From the NCBI RefSeq assembly GCF_021390435.2, contig NZ_JAJVCN010000002.1, positions 1 through 64,000 on the forward strand: a stretch of DNA of 64,000 nucleotides, given 5' to 3'. The stretch is from Kibdelosporangium philippinense. GTDB taxonomy: Bacteria > Actinomycetota > Actinomycetes > Mycobacteriales > Pseudonocardiaceae. The notes beneath the pieces were generated by a model. It ran no database searches, was not told the DNA's origin, and was given only the letters and a program-made list of their open reading frames with translations. Of this stretch, positions 25,052-34,266 are shown piece by piece. Each line of letters begins with the position of its first letter. The first letter of the stretch is position 1. The position numbers and the translations under genes are program-made.

Positions 25052-26274
25052 ACTGAGACTGTGGTGAGGCGGGTGAACTCGTGCAGCAGGTCGAAGCCGT
25101 CCCAGATCGCCGAGAACGTCAGCGCTGAGCCGAACGGTACGACGCGGTCGATTCCCCGGCCTGCCAACGTGTTCACCAGGCCGATCAGCTCGTCCTTGGT
25201 AAACCCGAAGACGCTGAGCGTCTGGTCCTTGCGCTGGATCGCGGGCACCAAATCGGCCAACCGGTCCACGGTCACCTGGGGGAAAGTGCCGGTACCCAGC
25301 CATTCCCGCACCAGCACGGTCGGCTCGGCGAGCTCCAAGGTCGCCAACGCGTTGCCGTCGAAGCGAATCGAGGTCGCCACGCCGTCAGCCGCGGCGCCAT
25401 AGGTCGAAACACGCTTCTGCACGGCCATCGCGGGCTCGACGACCTCGCCACGCGCGGTCAGGACCTCGCTGAGCAGCTGGCGGAACTCCTCGCGGCCCGC
25501 CTCGGCTTTCGCGGAATCGCCGACCCAGAACAAAACCCGGGGTGACGAGCACGCGGCCTGGTCGAACCAGTAGGAGTCGTTGTAGAAACCGACAGCAGCT
25601 TCCTTGCGCGCCTCAGGCGAAGCCGCTTCCCAACCGTCCACAGAGATCACCGCGAACGATGCACGGTCCGGGAAAGTCAGGTCACGCGCGTGCGGCGCCA
25701 AGGGCAACTTGCGGACCTCGTTGACCGAACGATCGCCGCCCCAGATCACCCTGAGGTCCGACGCGGCCGAAAACGCCGCTGTGACAACGTCATTGCGGTC
25801 GTAGGTGACCATTCGCTGCGTCTGCGCGACGGCGGGGTGCGCGTCCGCCAGAGCCTCGTTCAGAGCGTCCACAACGGCCTCGGCGGCTCCGGCCGAACGC
25901 GGCGAGATCCGCACGACGTTCCGGTTGCCCGCCAACGCCGACAGGGCCCACGAGTACACGAAGATCGTGTCCACATTGGCCGGTGGGATGTGGAAGACGA
26001 GCCCGCGCGCGAAGCGCAAAGTGGACGCGTCACCGTCACTCAACCGCGCCAAGGCCTTCGCGATCTCGGCCTTACGCAAGAAGAAACCGAGCGACGCGAG
26101 CTCCGGAAAACGCCGCGCCACAGCAGGCGCGAGGAGCTTGCGGGCAAACGTGGTCAGGAAGCTGATGATCCGCTCGTCGCCGACCTTCAGCGGGCCGCCC
26201 TCCGGCTCGACCGAAAGCTCCGCCAACAACGCGTCGGCCTCGATGTCCGCGCCTACCGGGAAACGCTGCTTCAC
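25045..26274 (-). CDS. luxC: LuxC-type long-chain acyl reductase
   Basis: The roughly 409-residue protein is of the LuxC acyl-CoA/acyl-enzyme reductase family (aldehyde-dehydrogenase fold). The nucleophile is the Cys of DQAACSSPRVLF, and the NADPH-binding part includes VFHIPPANVDTIFVYSW. LuxC reduces an activated fatty acyl group to the aldehyde. The GTG at 26,274 overlaps the upstream luxE stop (GTGA), with GGAGGG 8 nt before it. Luciferase genes luxA/luxB are absent, so the aldehyde must serve another purpose. It is the last gene of the block. Confidence 0.9.
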   Translation of the reverse strand: MKQRFPVGADIEADALLAELSVEPEGGPLKVGDERIISFLTTFARKLLAPAVARRFPELASLGFFLRKAEIAKALARLSDGDASTLRFARGLVFHIPPANVDTIFVYSWALSALAGNRNVVRISPRSAGAAEAVVDALNEALADAHPAVAQTQRMVTYDRNDVVTAAFSAASDLRVIWGGDRSVNEVRKLPLAPHARDLTFPDRASFAVISVDGWEAASPEARKEAAVGFYNDSYWFDQAACSSPRVLFWVGDSAKAEAGREEFRQLLSEVLTARGEVVEPAMAVQKRVSTYGAAADGVATSIRFDGNALATLELAEPTVLVREWLGTGTFPQVTVDRLADLVPAIQRKDQTLSVFGFTKDELIGLVNTLAGRGIDRVVPFGSALTFSAIWDGFDLLHEFTRLTTVSVP

Positions 26275-27329
26275 GCCGCCTGCCCTCCGGAGAACGTGTC
26301 CGAACACCCGCGCGCCTCGGCCCGTGGCAGCCGCCCGAGCACCGAGAACCGCTTGCCAGGCCAGTCGCCGTCGTCAATGCCGTTGAGCACACCGAGATCC
26401 TCGGTCAGCAGAACGTGTCCGGGATACGAGCGCGGCAGCGTGCTGACCACCTCGATCACGCCCGGCTTGCCGACCGGCTGCTCTTCCCACGTTTCCGGGT
26501 CGCGGATCACGATGTCGGCGAAATCGGGGCAATACAAGGAGTTCCCGGACGGACCTTCCAAGAACACGGTCCCGATCTGCTCGATCATGCCGTAGTAGTT
26601 GTGAATCTTCGTCAGCCCGGTGTCCTCGGCGAACCGGCGGCGGAACTCCGCGTTGTCCACCGAGCGGTCGATCAGCTTCTTCCAACCGCCGGAGTGGATC
26701 AGGATTCCGTTGGACAGGTCCAAGTTGTGCTCACGGGCGACCTCGTAGAGGTACAGCCAGACCATGAACGTGAAACCGAAGATCAGGAACGGCTCGTTGC
26801 CGTGCTTGGCCAGGAATCCCTTGACCGCCTCGACATCCGGCTGGTCATTCTCGTCCAACGCGTACACGTGGTTACGCCCGAACGTCGCCATCCCAAGCAC
26901 TCCGGCGCCACGAGCGGAGAACGACCGGCGGTTCTTGATGATCGAGACCGTGTCCACCATGAGCATCGGCAACCGCTTGCCGCCCAACACAGTCTGCAGC
27001 GTCGCGCCGAGCTGGCGGGTCTGCTGGCCCGCGGCTTCCTTGTCAAGGTAGATCCGCGACGCACCCGTCCCGGTCGTACCGGACGAAGTCAAAGTCTTGA
27101 AAACCTCGGAATCCGGCACGCTCTTCAGGTCGTGGTTCTTGAACATCCGGACCGGCAGCCACGGCAGGTCCGCGATCGAGTCGAACTCACGGCCACGCGG
27201 CAGACCCAGGGCACCGAGGATCCGGTTGTACGGCTCGCAGTTGGCGCGGTGGTGTTCGGTCAGTTCGGTCAGCTGCGGCAGCAGGGTGGCTTCGCGCTGG
27301 GCCTGGGTGAGCTCGAACAGGGCCGTCAT
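26271..27329 (-). CDS. luxE: LuxE-type acyl-protein synthetase
   Basis: The 352-residue protein is of the LuxE family, an adenylate-forming fold. The phosphate loop is TLTSSGTTGTG, followed by QQTRQLGATLQ. IHNYYGMIEQIGTVF is the family's adenine-binding motif. LuxE activates a fatty acid with ATP and hands it to the Cys of LuxC. The ATG overlaps the upstream ligase stop by 4 nt. LuxE beside LuxC implies that a real aldehyde-forming complex is made. Confidence 0.9.
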   Translation of the reverse strand: MTALFELTQAQREATLLPQLTELTEHHRANCEPYNRILGALGLPRGREFDSIADLPWLPVRMFKNHDLKSVPDSEVFKTLTSSGTTGTGASRIYLDKEAAGQQTRQLGATLQTVLGGKRLPMLMVDTVSIIKNRRSFSARGAGVLGMATFGRNHVYALDENDQPDVEAVKGFLAKHGNEPFLIFGFTFMVWLYLYEVAREHNLDLSNGILIHSGGWKKLIDRSVDNAEFRRRFAEDTGLTKIHNYYGMIEQIGTVFLEGPSGNSLYCPDFADIVIRDPETWEEQPVGKPGVIEVVSTLPRSYPGHVLLTEDLGVLNGIDDGDWPGKRFSVLGRLPRAEARGCSDTFSGGQAA

Positions 27330-28711
27330 ATCCGGGCCTCCAGAGACCGATAGTCGATCTTGCCGCTCGGCAGCAGGGGGAAGTCGTCGGCCGGTCGGAC
27401 GTCGAAACCGGTCACGTGCAGGTGCAGCCGCTCGGCCAGCGTCTTCGCCGCGGCCTTGCAGGCTTCGGCGTCGGCTTCCTGCAGCCAGACGACCACCTTG
27501 TCGCCGGCGGGTACCGCGGCGGCCGGGCCGTATCCCTTCACGACCTGTTCAAGGTCATCGAGATTGACCCTATTCCCGAACACCTTGCCGATCCGCTTCA
27601 ACCGGCCGGTGATGTAGAGGTACCCGTCCTCGTCGAGATGCCCGAGGTCACCGGTGACCAGCATGCCGCCGACGTCGTCACCGTTGGCCAACTCGGCCTC
27701 GTCGGAGGCGTAGCCCATCATCACGTTCGGGCCGCGGTACACGACCTCGCCATCCACGCCAGGCGTGCTGATCTCGGAGCCGTCCTCGGCACGGATACTG
27801 AACGTGCCACCGGGCAACGCGGGTCCAGCGGAACCAAGTTTCGAGGCAAGCTTGTCCGCGGGCACTGTGGACATTCGGGGCGCGGCCTCGGTCTGGCCGT
27901 ACATCACGAACATCCGCCCGCCGACGGCACGCATCTTGTCGTTGAACTCGGTGACCAGGTCGACGCGCAGCTTTCCGCCCGCCTGCGTCAAAGTACGCAG
28001 GCTCGGGTACTTCACCGGGTCGAACCGCAGCCGCCGCAACATCTCGTAGTGGTACGGCACACCGGGAATCGACGTGATGTGGTACTTCTCCACGGCTGTC
28101 CAAAATGGACGAGCCATCACGCCGTTGCTTTCCACCACAACGGTCGCACCGCGCAGCAAATGGCTGTTCAGCACGGAAAGCCCGTAGCTGTAATGCAATG
28201 GCAGGTTGGTCGCGGTGACCTCGTTCGCGTCGATCCCGAGCACCTGCGCGATCGAGTCGGCGTTGTGCAGGATCGCGGACCGGCTCAGCCGCACCAGTTT
28301 CGGGTTTCCGGTCGATCCACTCGTCGGCAGCAACACCGCCAGATCCGGATGCGGCCGCACCCCTTCCGCGGATATCCGCTCCCATGACGCGCCACGAAGG
28401 CGATAGCCCTGAGGCGCCGGGCCTTCGGCGCCGAGCACCGCGGCCGGGCGATACCGGGCGACCAGACCGGCCAGCACGTCCGCGTCCAACGCGGGGTCGA
28501 TCATCGCGATCGCCCGGCCGGACTCGAAAGCGCCCAGGTAACGCAGCACGCTCGGAATGTCCTGGGACATCCGCGCGAACAGCACACCGTCCGGCAGCGC
28601 GGACAGCTCGGCCGCGGCAGCCGCCACTCGCGCGGTCAGCTCGGCGCCAGCGAGCACCGAGCCGTCCAGCGCGTCGATGACACGCGCCTGGGAGTGGATG
28701 AGCGAGGTCAC
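27326..28711 (-). CDS. Acyl-adenylating enzyme (AMP-binding ligase, CoA or ACP loading)
   Basis: The 461-residue ANL-superfamily protein has A3 motif LLPTSGSTGNPK, A5 MYGQTEA, A7 TGDLGHLDEDGYLYITGR and the C-terminal Lys in LPSGKIDYR. It is shorter than usual acyl-CoA synthetases, having a compact N-terminus. It would activate a carboxylic acid. The ACP two genes upstream is a likely acceptor, but CoA is possible. Its start overlaps the FabG-like stop by 4 nt. Confidence 0.9.
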   Translation of the reverse strand: MTSLIHSQARVIDALDGSVLAGAELTARVAAAAAELSALPDGVLFARMSQDIPSVLRYLGAFESGRAIAMIDPALDADVLAGLVARYRPAAVLGAEGPAPQGYRLRGASWERISAEGVRPHPDLAVLLPTSGSTGNPKLVRLSRSAILHNADSIAQVLGIDANEVTATNLPLHYSYGLSVLNSHLLRGATVVVESNGVMARPFWTAVEKYHITSIPGVPYHYEMLRRLRFDPVKYPSLRTLTQAGGKLRVDLVTEFNDKMRAVGGRMFVMYGQTEAAPRMSTVPADKLASKLGSAGPALPGGTFSIRAEDGSEISTPGVDGEVVYRGPNVMMGYASDEAELANGDDVGGMLVTGDLGHLDEDGYLYITGRLKRIGKVFGNRVNLDDLEQVVKGYGPAAAVPAGDKVVVWLQEADAEACKAAAKTLAERLHLHVTGFDVRPADDFPLLPSGKIDYRSLEARI

Positions 28712-29451
28712 AGCACAAGTCCGCCGTCGACGCCAAGGATCTGGCCGCTGATGAACGAAGCATCGTCACTGACCAGGAACCGGATCGCGCGGGCCACCTC
28801 TTCCGGCTTGCCAAGGCGGCCGAGCGGGGTGTCCGCGGTGCGCTTGGCGAGGACGTCCTCAGCCAGGTGCGCGGTCATCGCGGTCTCGATCACGCCAGGC
28901 GCCACGCCGTTGACGCGGATGCCGTAGCGGCCAAGCTCCTTGGCGGTCGACCGGGCGACGTTGCCGACAGCGGCCTTGGACGCGGCGTACGCCGTCTGCC
29001 CCGCGCTGCCCTTCTCGCCCACGATCGATGCCAGCACCACGATGGCACCGGTCCGCTTGCGCATCATCGCGCGCGCCGCGGCCTGCACGGTGTGGATCGT
29101 GCCCGCGACGTTCGTCGACAGCATCCGGTCGACCACGTCCGCGCTGATCATGCCGACCAGCGCGTCCTCGAGAACACCCGCGTTTGCCACGCAGATGTCG
29201 AGCTTGCCGTGCTCCTTGGCCACGCCACGCACGAGCGTGCCGATCGCCGCGGCGTCGGTCACGTCCAGCGAGAGCCCGGAGACTTGGGCGTTGAGCTCGC
29301 CCGCGATCTCACCGGCGACCTCCTTGGCCGTGGCCTCGTCCCGCCCGGTGAGCACGACCGTGGCACCAGCCTCGGCCAACGCACGCACGGTTGCCTTGCC
29401 GATGCCCTTGGTGCCGCCCGTGACCAGTGCGACCTTGCCGTCGAGAGTCAC
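28708..29451 (-). CDS. 3-oxoacyl-ACP reductase-like short-chain dehydrogenase (FabG family)
   Basis: The 247-residue SDR has the NADP loop TGGTKGIG, VANAGV, and the catalytic Ser-Tyr-Lys in LASIVGE and AYAASKAA. The FabG-like C-terminus SGQILGVDGG is also present. It most likely reduces a beta-keto acyl chain on the ACP encoded just upstream. The GTG start overlaps the ACP stop (GTGA). Related SDRs can also act on free keto acids or sugars, so the substrate is inferred from context. Confidence 0.88.
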   Translation of the reverse strand: MTLDGKVALVTGGTKGIGKATVRALAEAGATVVLTGRDEATAKEVAGEIAGELNAQVSGLSLDVTDAAAIGTLVRGVAKEHGKLDICVANAGVLEDALVGMISADVVDRMLSTNVAGTIHTVQAAARAMMRKRTGAIVVLASIVGEKGSAGQTAYAASKAAVGNVARSTAKELGRYGIRVNGVAPGVIETAMTAHLAEDVLAKRTADTPLGRLGKPEEVARAIRFLVSDDASFISGQILGVDGGLVL

Positions 29452-29684
29452 TTGCCGACCATGTCGGAGAGCATGTCCTCGGCCACCTTGAAGCTGCTCA
29501 TGTCGATCACCTGGTCGGTGTCGAACTGGACGTCGAACTCGTCCTCGATCGCGGCGACCAGTCCCATGTGCCCGACCGAGTCCCACTCGTCGATGTCGCG
29601 GTACTTCAGGTTCTCCACGTCGACGTCGCCGTCGAGCGCGAGGGCCTCGACGAAGGTGGCGCGCAGCCGGTCTTTCAGCTCCAT
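29448..29684 (-). CDS. Acyl carrier protein
   Basis: The 78-residue acidic helical protein has the phosphopantetheine site in EWDSVGHMGLV (the Ser of DS). A PKS/NRPS-like or stand-alone ACP of this size and composition carries an acyl chain as a thioester. It is translationally coupled to the FabG-like gene and lies 32 bp after the LpxA-type gene. This is a dedicated ACP, because housekeeping acpP normally lies in the fab operon. Confidence 0.9.
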   Translation of the reverse strand: MELKDRLRATFVEALALDGDVDVENLKYRDIDEWDSVGHMGLVAAIEDEFDVQFDTDQVIDMSSFKVAEDMLSDMVGK

Positions 29685-29716
29685 GGATGGTGTCCCAGTC
29701 TTCCTAGTCGGTTGGT

Positions 29717-30415
29717 TCAGGCCTGCGGTGTGCGGCTCGCCCAGGCCTTGAGCAGCGTGGACAGCTCCTCCGGCACACCGTCGGCAGCCAGTTCGCCCTT
29801 ACCTGTGATGAACGGCTGCAGCTTCTCGATGGTTGCCTCGTCGCAGCCACGGCGCTGCAGGCCGACCACGTTGATGCCGGACACGCGCGCCGGGTTGCCC
29901 AGCGTGATGGTGAACGCAGGCACCTCCTTGCGCACGGCCGAGCCCATGCCGACCATCGCGCCAGGGCCGATCCGGCCGTGCTGGTGCACGACCGTGCTCA
30001 TGCCGATGTTGGCGTGCGACCAGACGTGCGTGTGCCCGCCCAGCTGCGCGGAGCAGGCCAGCACGATGTTGTCGTCCAGGATCACGTCGTGCCCGACGTG
30101 GCTGCGGGCCAGCAGGTAGCAGTCGTTGCCGACCGAGGTGACGACCTTGGTGCCCTGGTGGATGGACACGTACTCGCGGATCTTGTTGTTGTCGCCGATC
30201 CGCACGCCCTCGCCGGCGAGCTCGCCGTCCCACGCGACCGGGTGCGGGCCGCCCTTGTCCTCGGCGGGCGTGCCGATGGTCACGTGCGGGCCGATCCAGT
30301 TGCCGTTGCCGATCACGGTTCGGCCGACGATGACCGTGTACGGGCCGACCACGTTGTCATCGCCGAGCTCGACGCCCTCGCCGATGATCGCGGTGGGATG
30401 GATTCGATTCGCCAC
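29717..30415 (-). CDS. LpxA-type hexapeptide acyltransferase
   Basis: The 232-residue left-handed beta-helix protein begins IHPTAIIGEGVELGDDN. It keeps the LpxA pattern, with HVGHD (both His of the catalytic region), AQLGGHTHVW, VVHQHGRIGPGAMVG, then NPARVSGINVVGLQRRG. A short helical C-terminal domain follows. LpxA moves a beta-hydroxyacyl chain from ACP to a UDP-amino sugar. With an ACP next door the same chemistry is likely. Lipid A is not made by actinobacteria, so the sugar acceptor must be another nucleotide sugar. About 180 bp separate it from the upstream gene. Confidence 0.85.
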   Translation of the reverse strand: MANRIHPTAIIGEGVELGDDNVVGPYTVIVGRTVIGNGNWIGPHVTIGTPAEDKGGPHPVAWDGELAGEGVRIGDNNKIREYVSIHQGTKVVTSVGNDCYLLARSHVGHDVILDDNIVLACSAQLGGHTHVWSHANIGMSTVVHQHGRIGPGAMVGMGSAVRKEVPAFTITLGNPARVSGINVVGLQRRGCDEATIEKLQPFITGKGELAADGVPEELSTLLKAWASRTPQA

Positions 30416-30595
30416 TGGCTGTCAGTCCTACCCGTGTATTGGTCGTCACGCACGGTCCCGCCGCGCGACCCCAGAACGTGTCCGTGGCGCGGCGAAAAAA
30501 CCGTGTGGACCCGCACACAGGCGGGACCGGAAAGCCACTGTACCGGAGCGCCACGACTGCGACTGCTCCGGTCAAGCTGCCTGGTAGAGCCGGTT

Positions 30596-32437
30596 TCAGC
30601 GGGCTGGTGCGTACACCGCCGTGAAGCTGCCGCACGTGGTCCGCTGACCGGTCAGCCTGTCCCTGACCTGGAAGACGACCGGGTCGCCGGTGGTGTCGAC
30701 GGCGACCGGCGCGTCGGGCGGCACCGACGTGGGCACAGGCAGGCCCTTGCGCAGGTCCGTGACGGTGACGGTCTGGAACATCACCAGGTAGTCGCCGTCG
30801 CGGTTGAGCTTCTCGGCCGTGTCGAGCATTCGCTGACGGGCGTCCCCGATCATTTCCAGGTGCAGCGGCCAGTCCAGCGGGAACGGGTTGTTCAGCTTCA
30901 TCACCGGATAGGCGAAGTTGTTGTCCGGCAGCACAGCGACCTTGTCAGCGGGGTAACGCTGCACACAGTCCTTGATTTGCTGGACGTACGTGGCGACACC
31001 TGGGCTCGTGCGGATCCCGTTCATCTCGGGTGTCACGGAACCGAGGTTCACGGTGAGTTTGTCGTGCGTCAGGTCTGCGGCCACGGTCCGGTCATGCGCA
31101 CGGACGAGCCCGTAACCGGCGACGCCCAGTGCGAGCACGCCGACGAGCGCGGTCACCACTGTCGGCACGACCTTCACCTCGGGCACAGCGGCAACCAGCA
31201 ACTCAAGCGTGGCGATCACGAACGTGCCCGCGAGCAGGGCCGGATAGTCGTAACCCCACGATAAACTCGCCGAGAAAGCCAGTACTGCCAGCAACAACGC
31301 CCGCCACGGGAAACGTTTGTTGATCACCGCGTCGAGCAGGATGACCGCGACGAACAGCCACGCGATCTTGATCGACCAGAATGGCGGATAAGTCAGTTTC
31401 GTCTGCGCGATCGCGTACGCGGTGAGCAGCGCGGCCCCACCGGCCAGCAAGATCCGCAGCCACACCCCGGTTTTGCCGAGCCGGTCGCGCAACACCCACA
31501 GCACCGCGATGACCACGGCGGCCGCGAAGATCAGCAGGATCTGCCTGCGCCAGTCGTGCCCTGGGCTCCACAGCAGACTGAGATCGCTGCCCCAGAACGT
31601 GAACAGCGACCTGCCATAGACCGGCGCACCGCCGGTCAGCTGTTTGATCATGTCGCCGAAGCCACCGGCGATCGACACGACGGCCACGTACAGCAGCGGG
31701 AACGCGCCGAGGCACAGCAGGTCGACCACGATCCGGCCCCACGACTTGCTTTGCTTGCGCGCCGCGGGGTGCAGGAACAGCAGCAGCATTCCGATGGGGA
31801 CGGCGAGGGCGAAGCTCTGCTTGGTCATCACCGCGAACCCGAGCAGGAACAGGCCGATCCGGCGCTGCCACGTGGATTCTGACCGCAGTCCAGCGTCCAG
31901 CAGCCACCAGCCGAGCGCGGTCAGCATCAGGCCGTCGATGGTGTGCCAGGCCATCAAGGTGAACAGGTGCAGGTTGATCAGCGAGGCCGCGGCGACCAGC
32001 AGTGTCCGCAATGGACCCCACCGCAGCGGCGAGGTTCCGGTCAGCAGCGCGGCGCACGCGATCGTGAACACGATGATCTGGACCATCGCGATGTACACCG
32101 ACGAGATGAACAGCGGCGCCGGGCTCAGGAAGTCGATCATGTGCAGCACGGCCGAGCCGAGCGGACGGCCCGAGATGACGTCCGCATGCGGGATCTCGCC
32201 GTGCAGCAGCCGCCAGCTGCCAGCCAGGATGAATCCCTGGTCAGCTGGCGTGAAGCCGAATCTGGCGACTCGCGCGACGACCGCGGCTGCCAGGCCGAGT
32301 ACCCAGGTGACGTGCACGAGTACCCGGATCAGGGTGGAACGGCGGTCGGCGGCTGTTCGCCGGGGAGCTCCCACAGGCGCGTGATACGCCAGGGTGTCCA
32401 GGTCCACCACGGTGTCTAATCCCTCTTGTCTGGTCAT
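30596..32437 (-). CDS. Large membrane protein, GT-C-like glycosyltransferase
   Basis: The 613-residue protein has about 11-12 membrane helices, then an extracytoplasmic domain of about 150 residues at the C-terminus. An acidic motif FGFTPADQGF in the first outer loop and a downstream HTIDG fit the GT-C fold, which uses polyprenyl-phosphate sugars. The family is not one I can name. The ATG at 32,437 overlaps the upstream gene stop (ATGA). It would add a sugar to a lipid or polymer outside the membrane. Confidence 0.7.
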   Translation of the reverse strand: MTRQEGLDTVVDLDTLAYHAPVGAPRRTAADRRSTLIRVLVHVTWVLGLAAAVVARVARFGFTPADQGFILAGSWRLLHGEIPHADVISGRPLGSAVLHMIDFLSPAPLFISSVYIAMVQIIVFTIACAALLTGTSPLRWGPLRTLLVAAASLINLHLFTLMAWHTIDGLMLTALGWWLLDAGLRSESTWQRRIGLFLLGFAVMTKQSFALAVPIGMLLLFLHPAARKQSKSWGRIVVDLLCLGAFPLLYVAVVSIAGGFGDMIKQLTGGAPVYGRSLFTFWGSDLSLLWSPGHDWRRQILLIFAAAVVIAVLWVLRDRLGKTGVWLRILLAGGAALLTAYAIAQTKLTYPPFWSIKIAWLFVAVILLDAVINKRFPWRALLLAVLAFSASLSWGYDYPALLAGTFVIATLELLVAAVPEVKVVPTVVTALVGVLALGVAGYGLVRAHDRTVAADLTHDKLTVNLGSVTPEMNGIRTSPGVATYVQQIKDCVQRYPADKVAVLPDNNFAYPVMKLNNPFPLDWPLHLEMIGDARQRMLDTAEKLNRDGDYLVMFQTVTVTDLRKGLPVPTSVPPDAPVAVDTTGDPVVFQVRDRLTGQRTTCGSFTAVYAPAR

Positions 32438-34191
32438 GGAGCTTGCAGGACGTAGTTCTTGATGCTCTTGTACGGGCCGAGGACCTCGCGCCAGCCCGCC
32501 GCCTTCAACCCAGCCATCGCCGCGTTGTCGTCGCCCTCGAACACCACGAACCGCATGCCGTAGCGGCTGGCGACCTGCTGGATCTGCGCGGCCGTGACCT
32601 TCTTGTACACGTCCGCGATGGCGTGGGTGCACTGGGTGAAGCCGCCGAGGGCTTCGATCCGATCTTGGTAGTCACGCCAGGCCGGGCCGCCGTACGGGCC
32701 GCCCTTGCAGTCCGCGAACACGCCACGGGCAGTCACGAGCCGCATGTGCATCGCGAGCGGCGGAGCGATCAGCTGTTCGCCCGGCGGAACCACGCGCTGC
32801 ACGGCCTCGCCCCATTCGCGCAGGTCAGCGTCCTGGATGAACGTCGGGTCGAGCGCTTTGAGGGTGATGCTGGGGTTCGCGGCCATCGACAACGCGACCG
32901 ACAGGGCCATCACAACCCCGGCCGCCCGCACGGTGTTCTTGCTCCGGCCGACCCACGCGGTCGCGACCGTCAACGCGAACGCGAAGGCCACCATCCACGC
33001 GCCGCCCGCGGGCTTCTCCAAGGGGTACGCGGGCTCGTAGAAGTCCATGCTGATCACGTGATAGCCGAGGAACAGCACCACGGCGAGCAGAACCCAGCGC
33101 TGCCATTCCTTGAACCGCCCGAAGATCGGCAGCACCACGGCCCACACCGCGAACGGCATCAGCAGCACGCCAAGGCGGTAGATGTTCAGGCCCTGCGCCA
33201 GCGTGCCAAGCGTCGGCACGTCCCAACGGTCCACAGTGACACCGACGAGCAGCCCGAACGCGGACAAACCAAGCGTCGCCGCCCACACCGGCCATGACTG
33301 CCTTGTCATGTACAAAACGGACAGGATGGCCAGGCCGACCAGCGCAAGTCCTTGCCACAGCACGAAACCTGGCCAGCTCGTGGCCTCGCAGTGATACGGG
33401 ATGAGCTTCTGGCAGGCCTGCACGAAGTCGTTCAGATCGCCGGCGACCGGCCGAGCTTTCAGCCCGGCGAACATGATCGCGAGGCTGGCGACGGCCGAAC
33501 CGACCAGCCACCAGTTGATCCGGCGCTCCCGTACGAAAAGGACAATCGCGACCGCGATCAGCAGAACCGCAGCCACACCGCCCTGCTGGACATGCACGAT
33601 CGCGGTGACAACGGACACGATCCCGGCCATCCGGTAGCTGCCGGTCAGCAGCGCCGCGATGACCAGATAGATCAGGAAGCCCGCCATCACGCCGGGCAGC
33701 GCGATCGCCAGCATCGGCGAACCGGTGCCGAGCAACCACCACGGCGTGACCGCGCCGAGCACCGTGACCAGGACCGTGGCGACCCACGGATGCTCAGGCG
33801 CCCACCTGTGCGCCAGCAGCACGGTCGCCGCGCCGAAAATGGCCAGGCTGATCAGCCAGTAGACGAGATACACGCCGCCGAGCGCGTCGATCGACGCGCC
33901 GAACCAGGTCACGACGTCGAAGAACCAGTGCGGCTGCGGCGCGTTCTGCAGGATCCAGTCGCCACGGAACTTGTCCGGATCCGCCCAGTTGATCCCTTGC
34001 GGCGACAGGACCCAGTGGTCGACCTTGCCGACCCAATAGCCGTAGCGCCAGTTCAGCAGGAAACCGAGCAGGACCGTGCTGAGCAGGGTTTGCAGGATCC
34101 GGGTGCGCATGTCGCGTCGCGCGTGCCCGTCAGCGGTACCCGACGACGGGCCACCGACGTGCACGTCGTCGCCCGCTACCACGGTAGCCAT
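32434..34191 (-). CDS. Multipass membrane protein with C-terminal extracytoplasmic domain
   Basis: The 585-residue protein has a short polar N-terminus, about 11-12 membrane helices and a C-terminal soluble domain containing Cys in FADCKGG and FTQCTHA. The overall architecture is like its downstream neighbour and like GT-C or O-antigen-type proteins. I see no decisive motif. It begins the two-gene coupled pair with the 30,596-32,437 gene and probably works on the same lipid-linked glycan. Confidence 0.65.
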   Translation of the reverse strand: MATVVAGDDVHVGGPSSGTADGHARRDMRTRILQTLLSTVLLGFLLNWRYGYWVGKVDHWVLSPQGINWADPDKFRGDWILQNAPQPHWFFDVVTWFGASIDALGGVYLVYWLISLAIFGAATVLLAHRWAPEHPWVATVLVTVLGAVTPWWLLGTGSPMLAIALPGVMAGFLIYLVIAALLTGSYRMAGIVSVVTAIVHVQQGGVAAVLLIAVAIVLFVRERRINWWLVGSAVASLAIMFAGLKARPVAGDLNDFVQACQKLIPYHCEATSWPGFVLWQGLALVGLAILSVLYMTRQSWPVWAATLGLSAFGLLVGVTVDRWDVPTLGTLAQGLNIYRLGVLLMPFAVWAVVLPIFGRFKEWQRWVLLAVVLFLGYHVISMDFYEPAYPLEKPAGGAWMVAFAFALTVATAWVGRSKNTVRAAGVVMALSVALSMAANPSITLKALDPTFIQDADLREWGEAVQRVVPPGEQLIAPPLAMHMRLVTARGVFADCKGGPYGGPAWRDYQDRIEALGGFTQCTHAIADVYKKVTAAQIQQVASRYGMRFVVFEGDDNAAMAGLKAAGWREVLGPYKSIKNYVLQAP

Positions 34192-34266
34192 CGCACACCC
34201 CCGGAAAGCTCGAAACCCGGCAGCGAGTCTGCCGGGTTTACGGAAAGTACCTGCACACGGGGGTAC

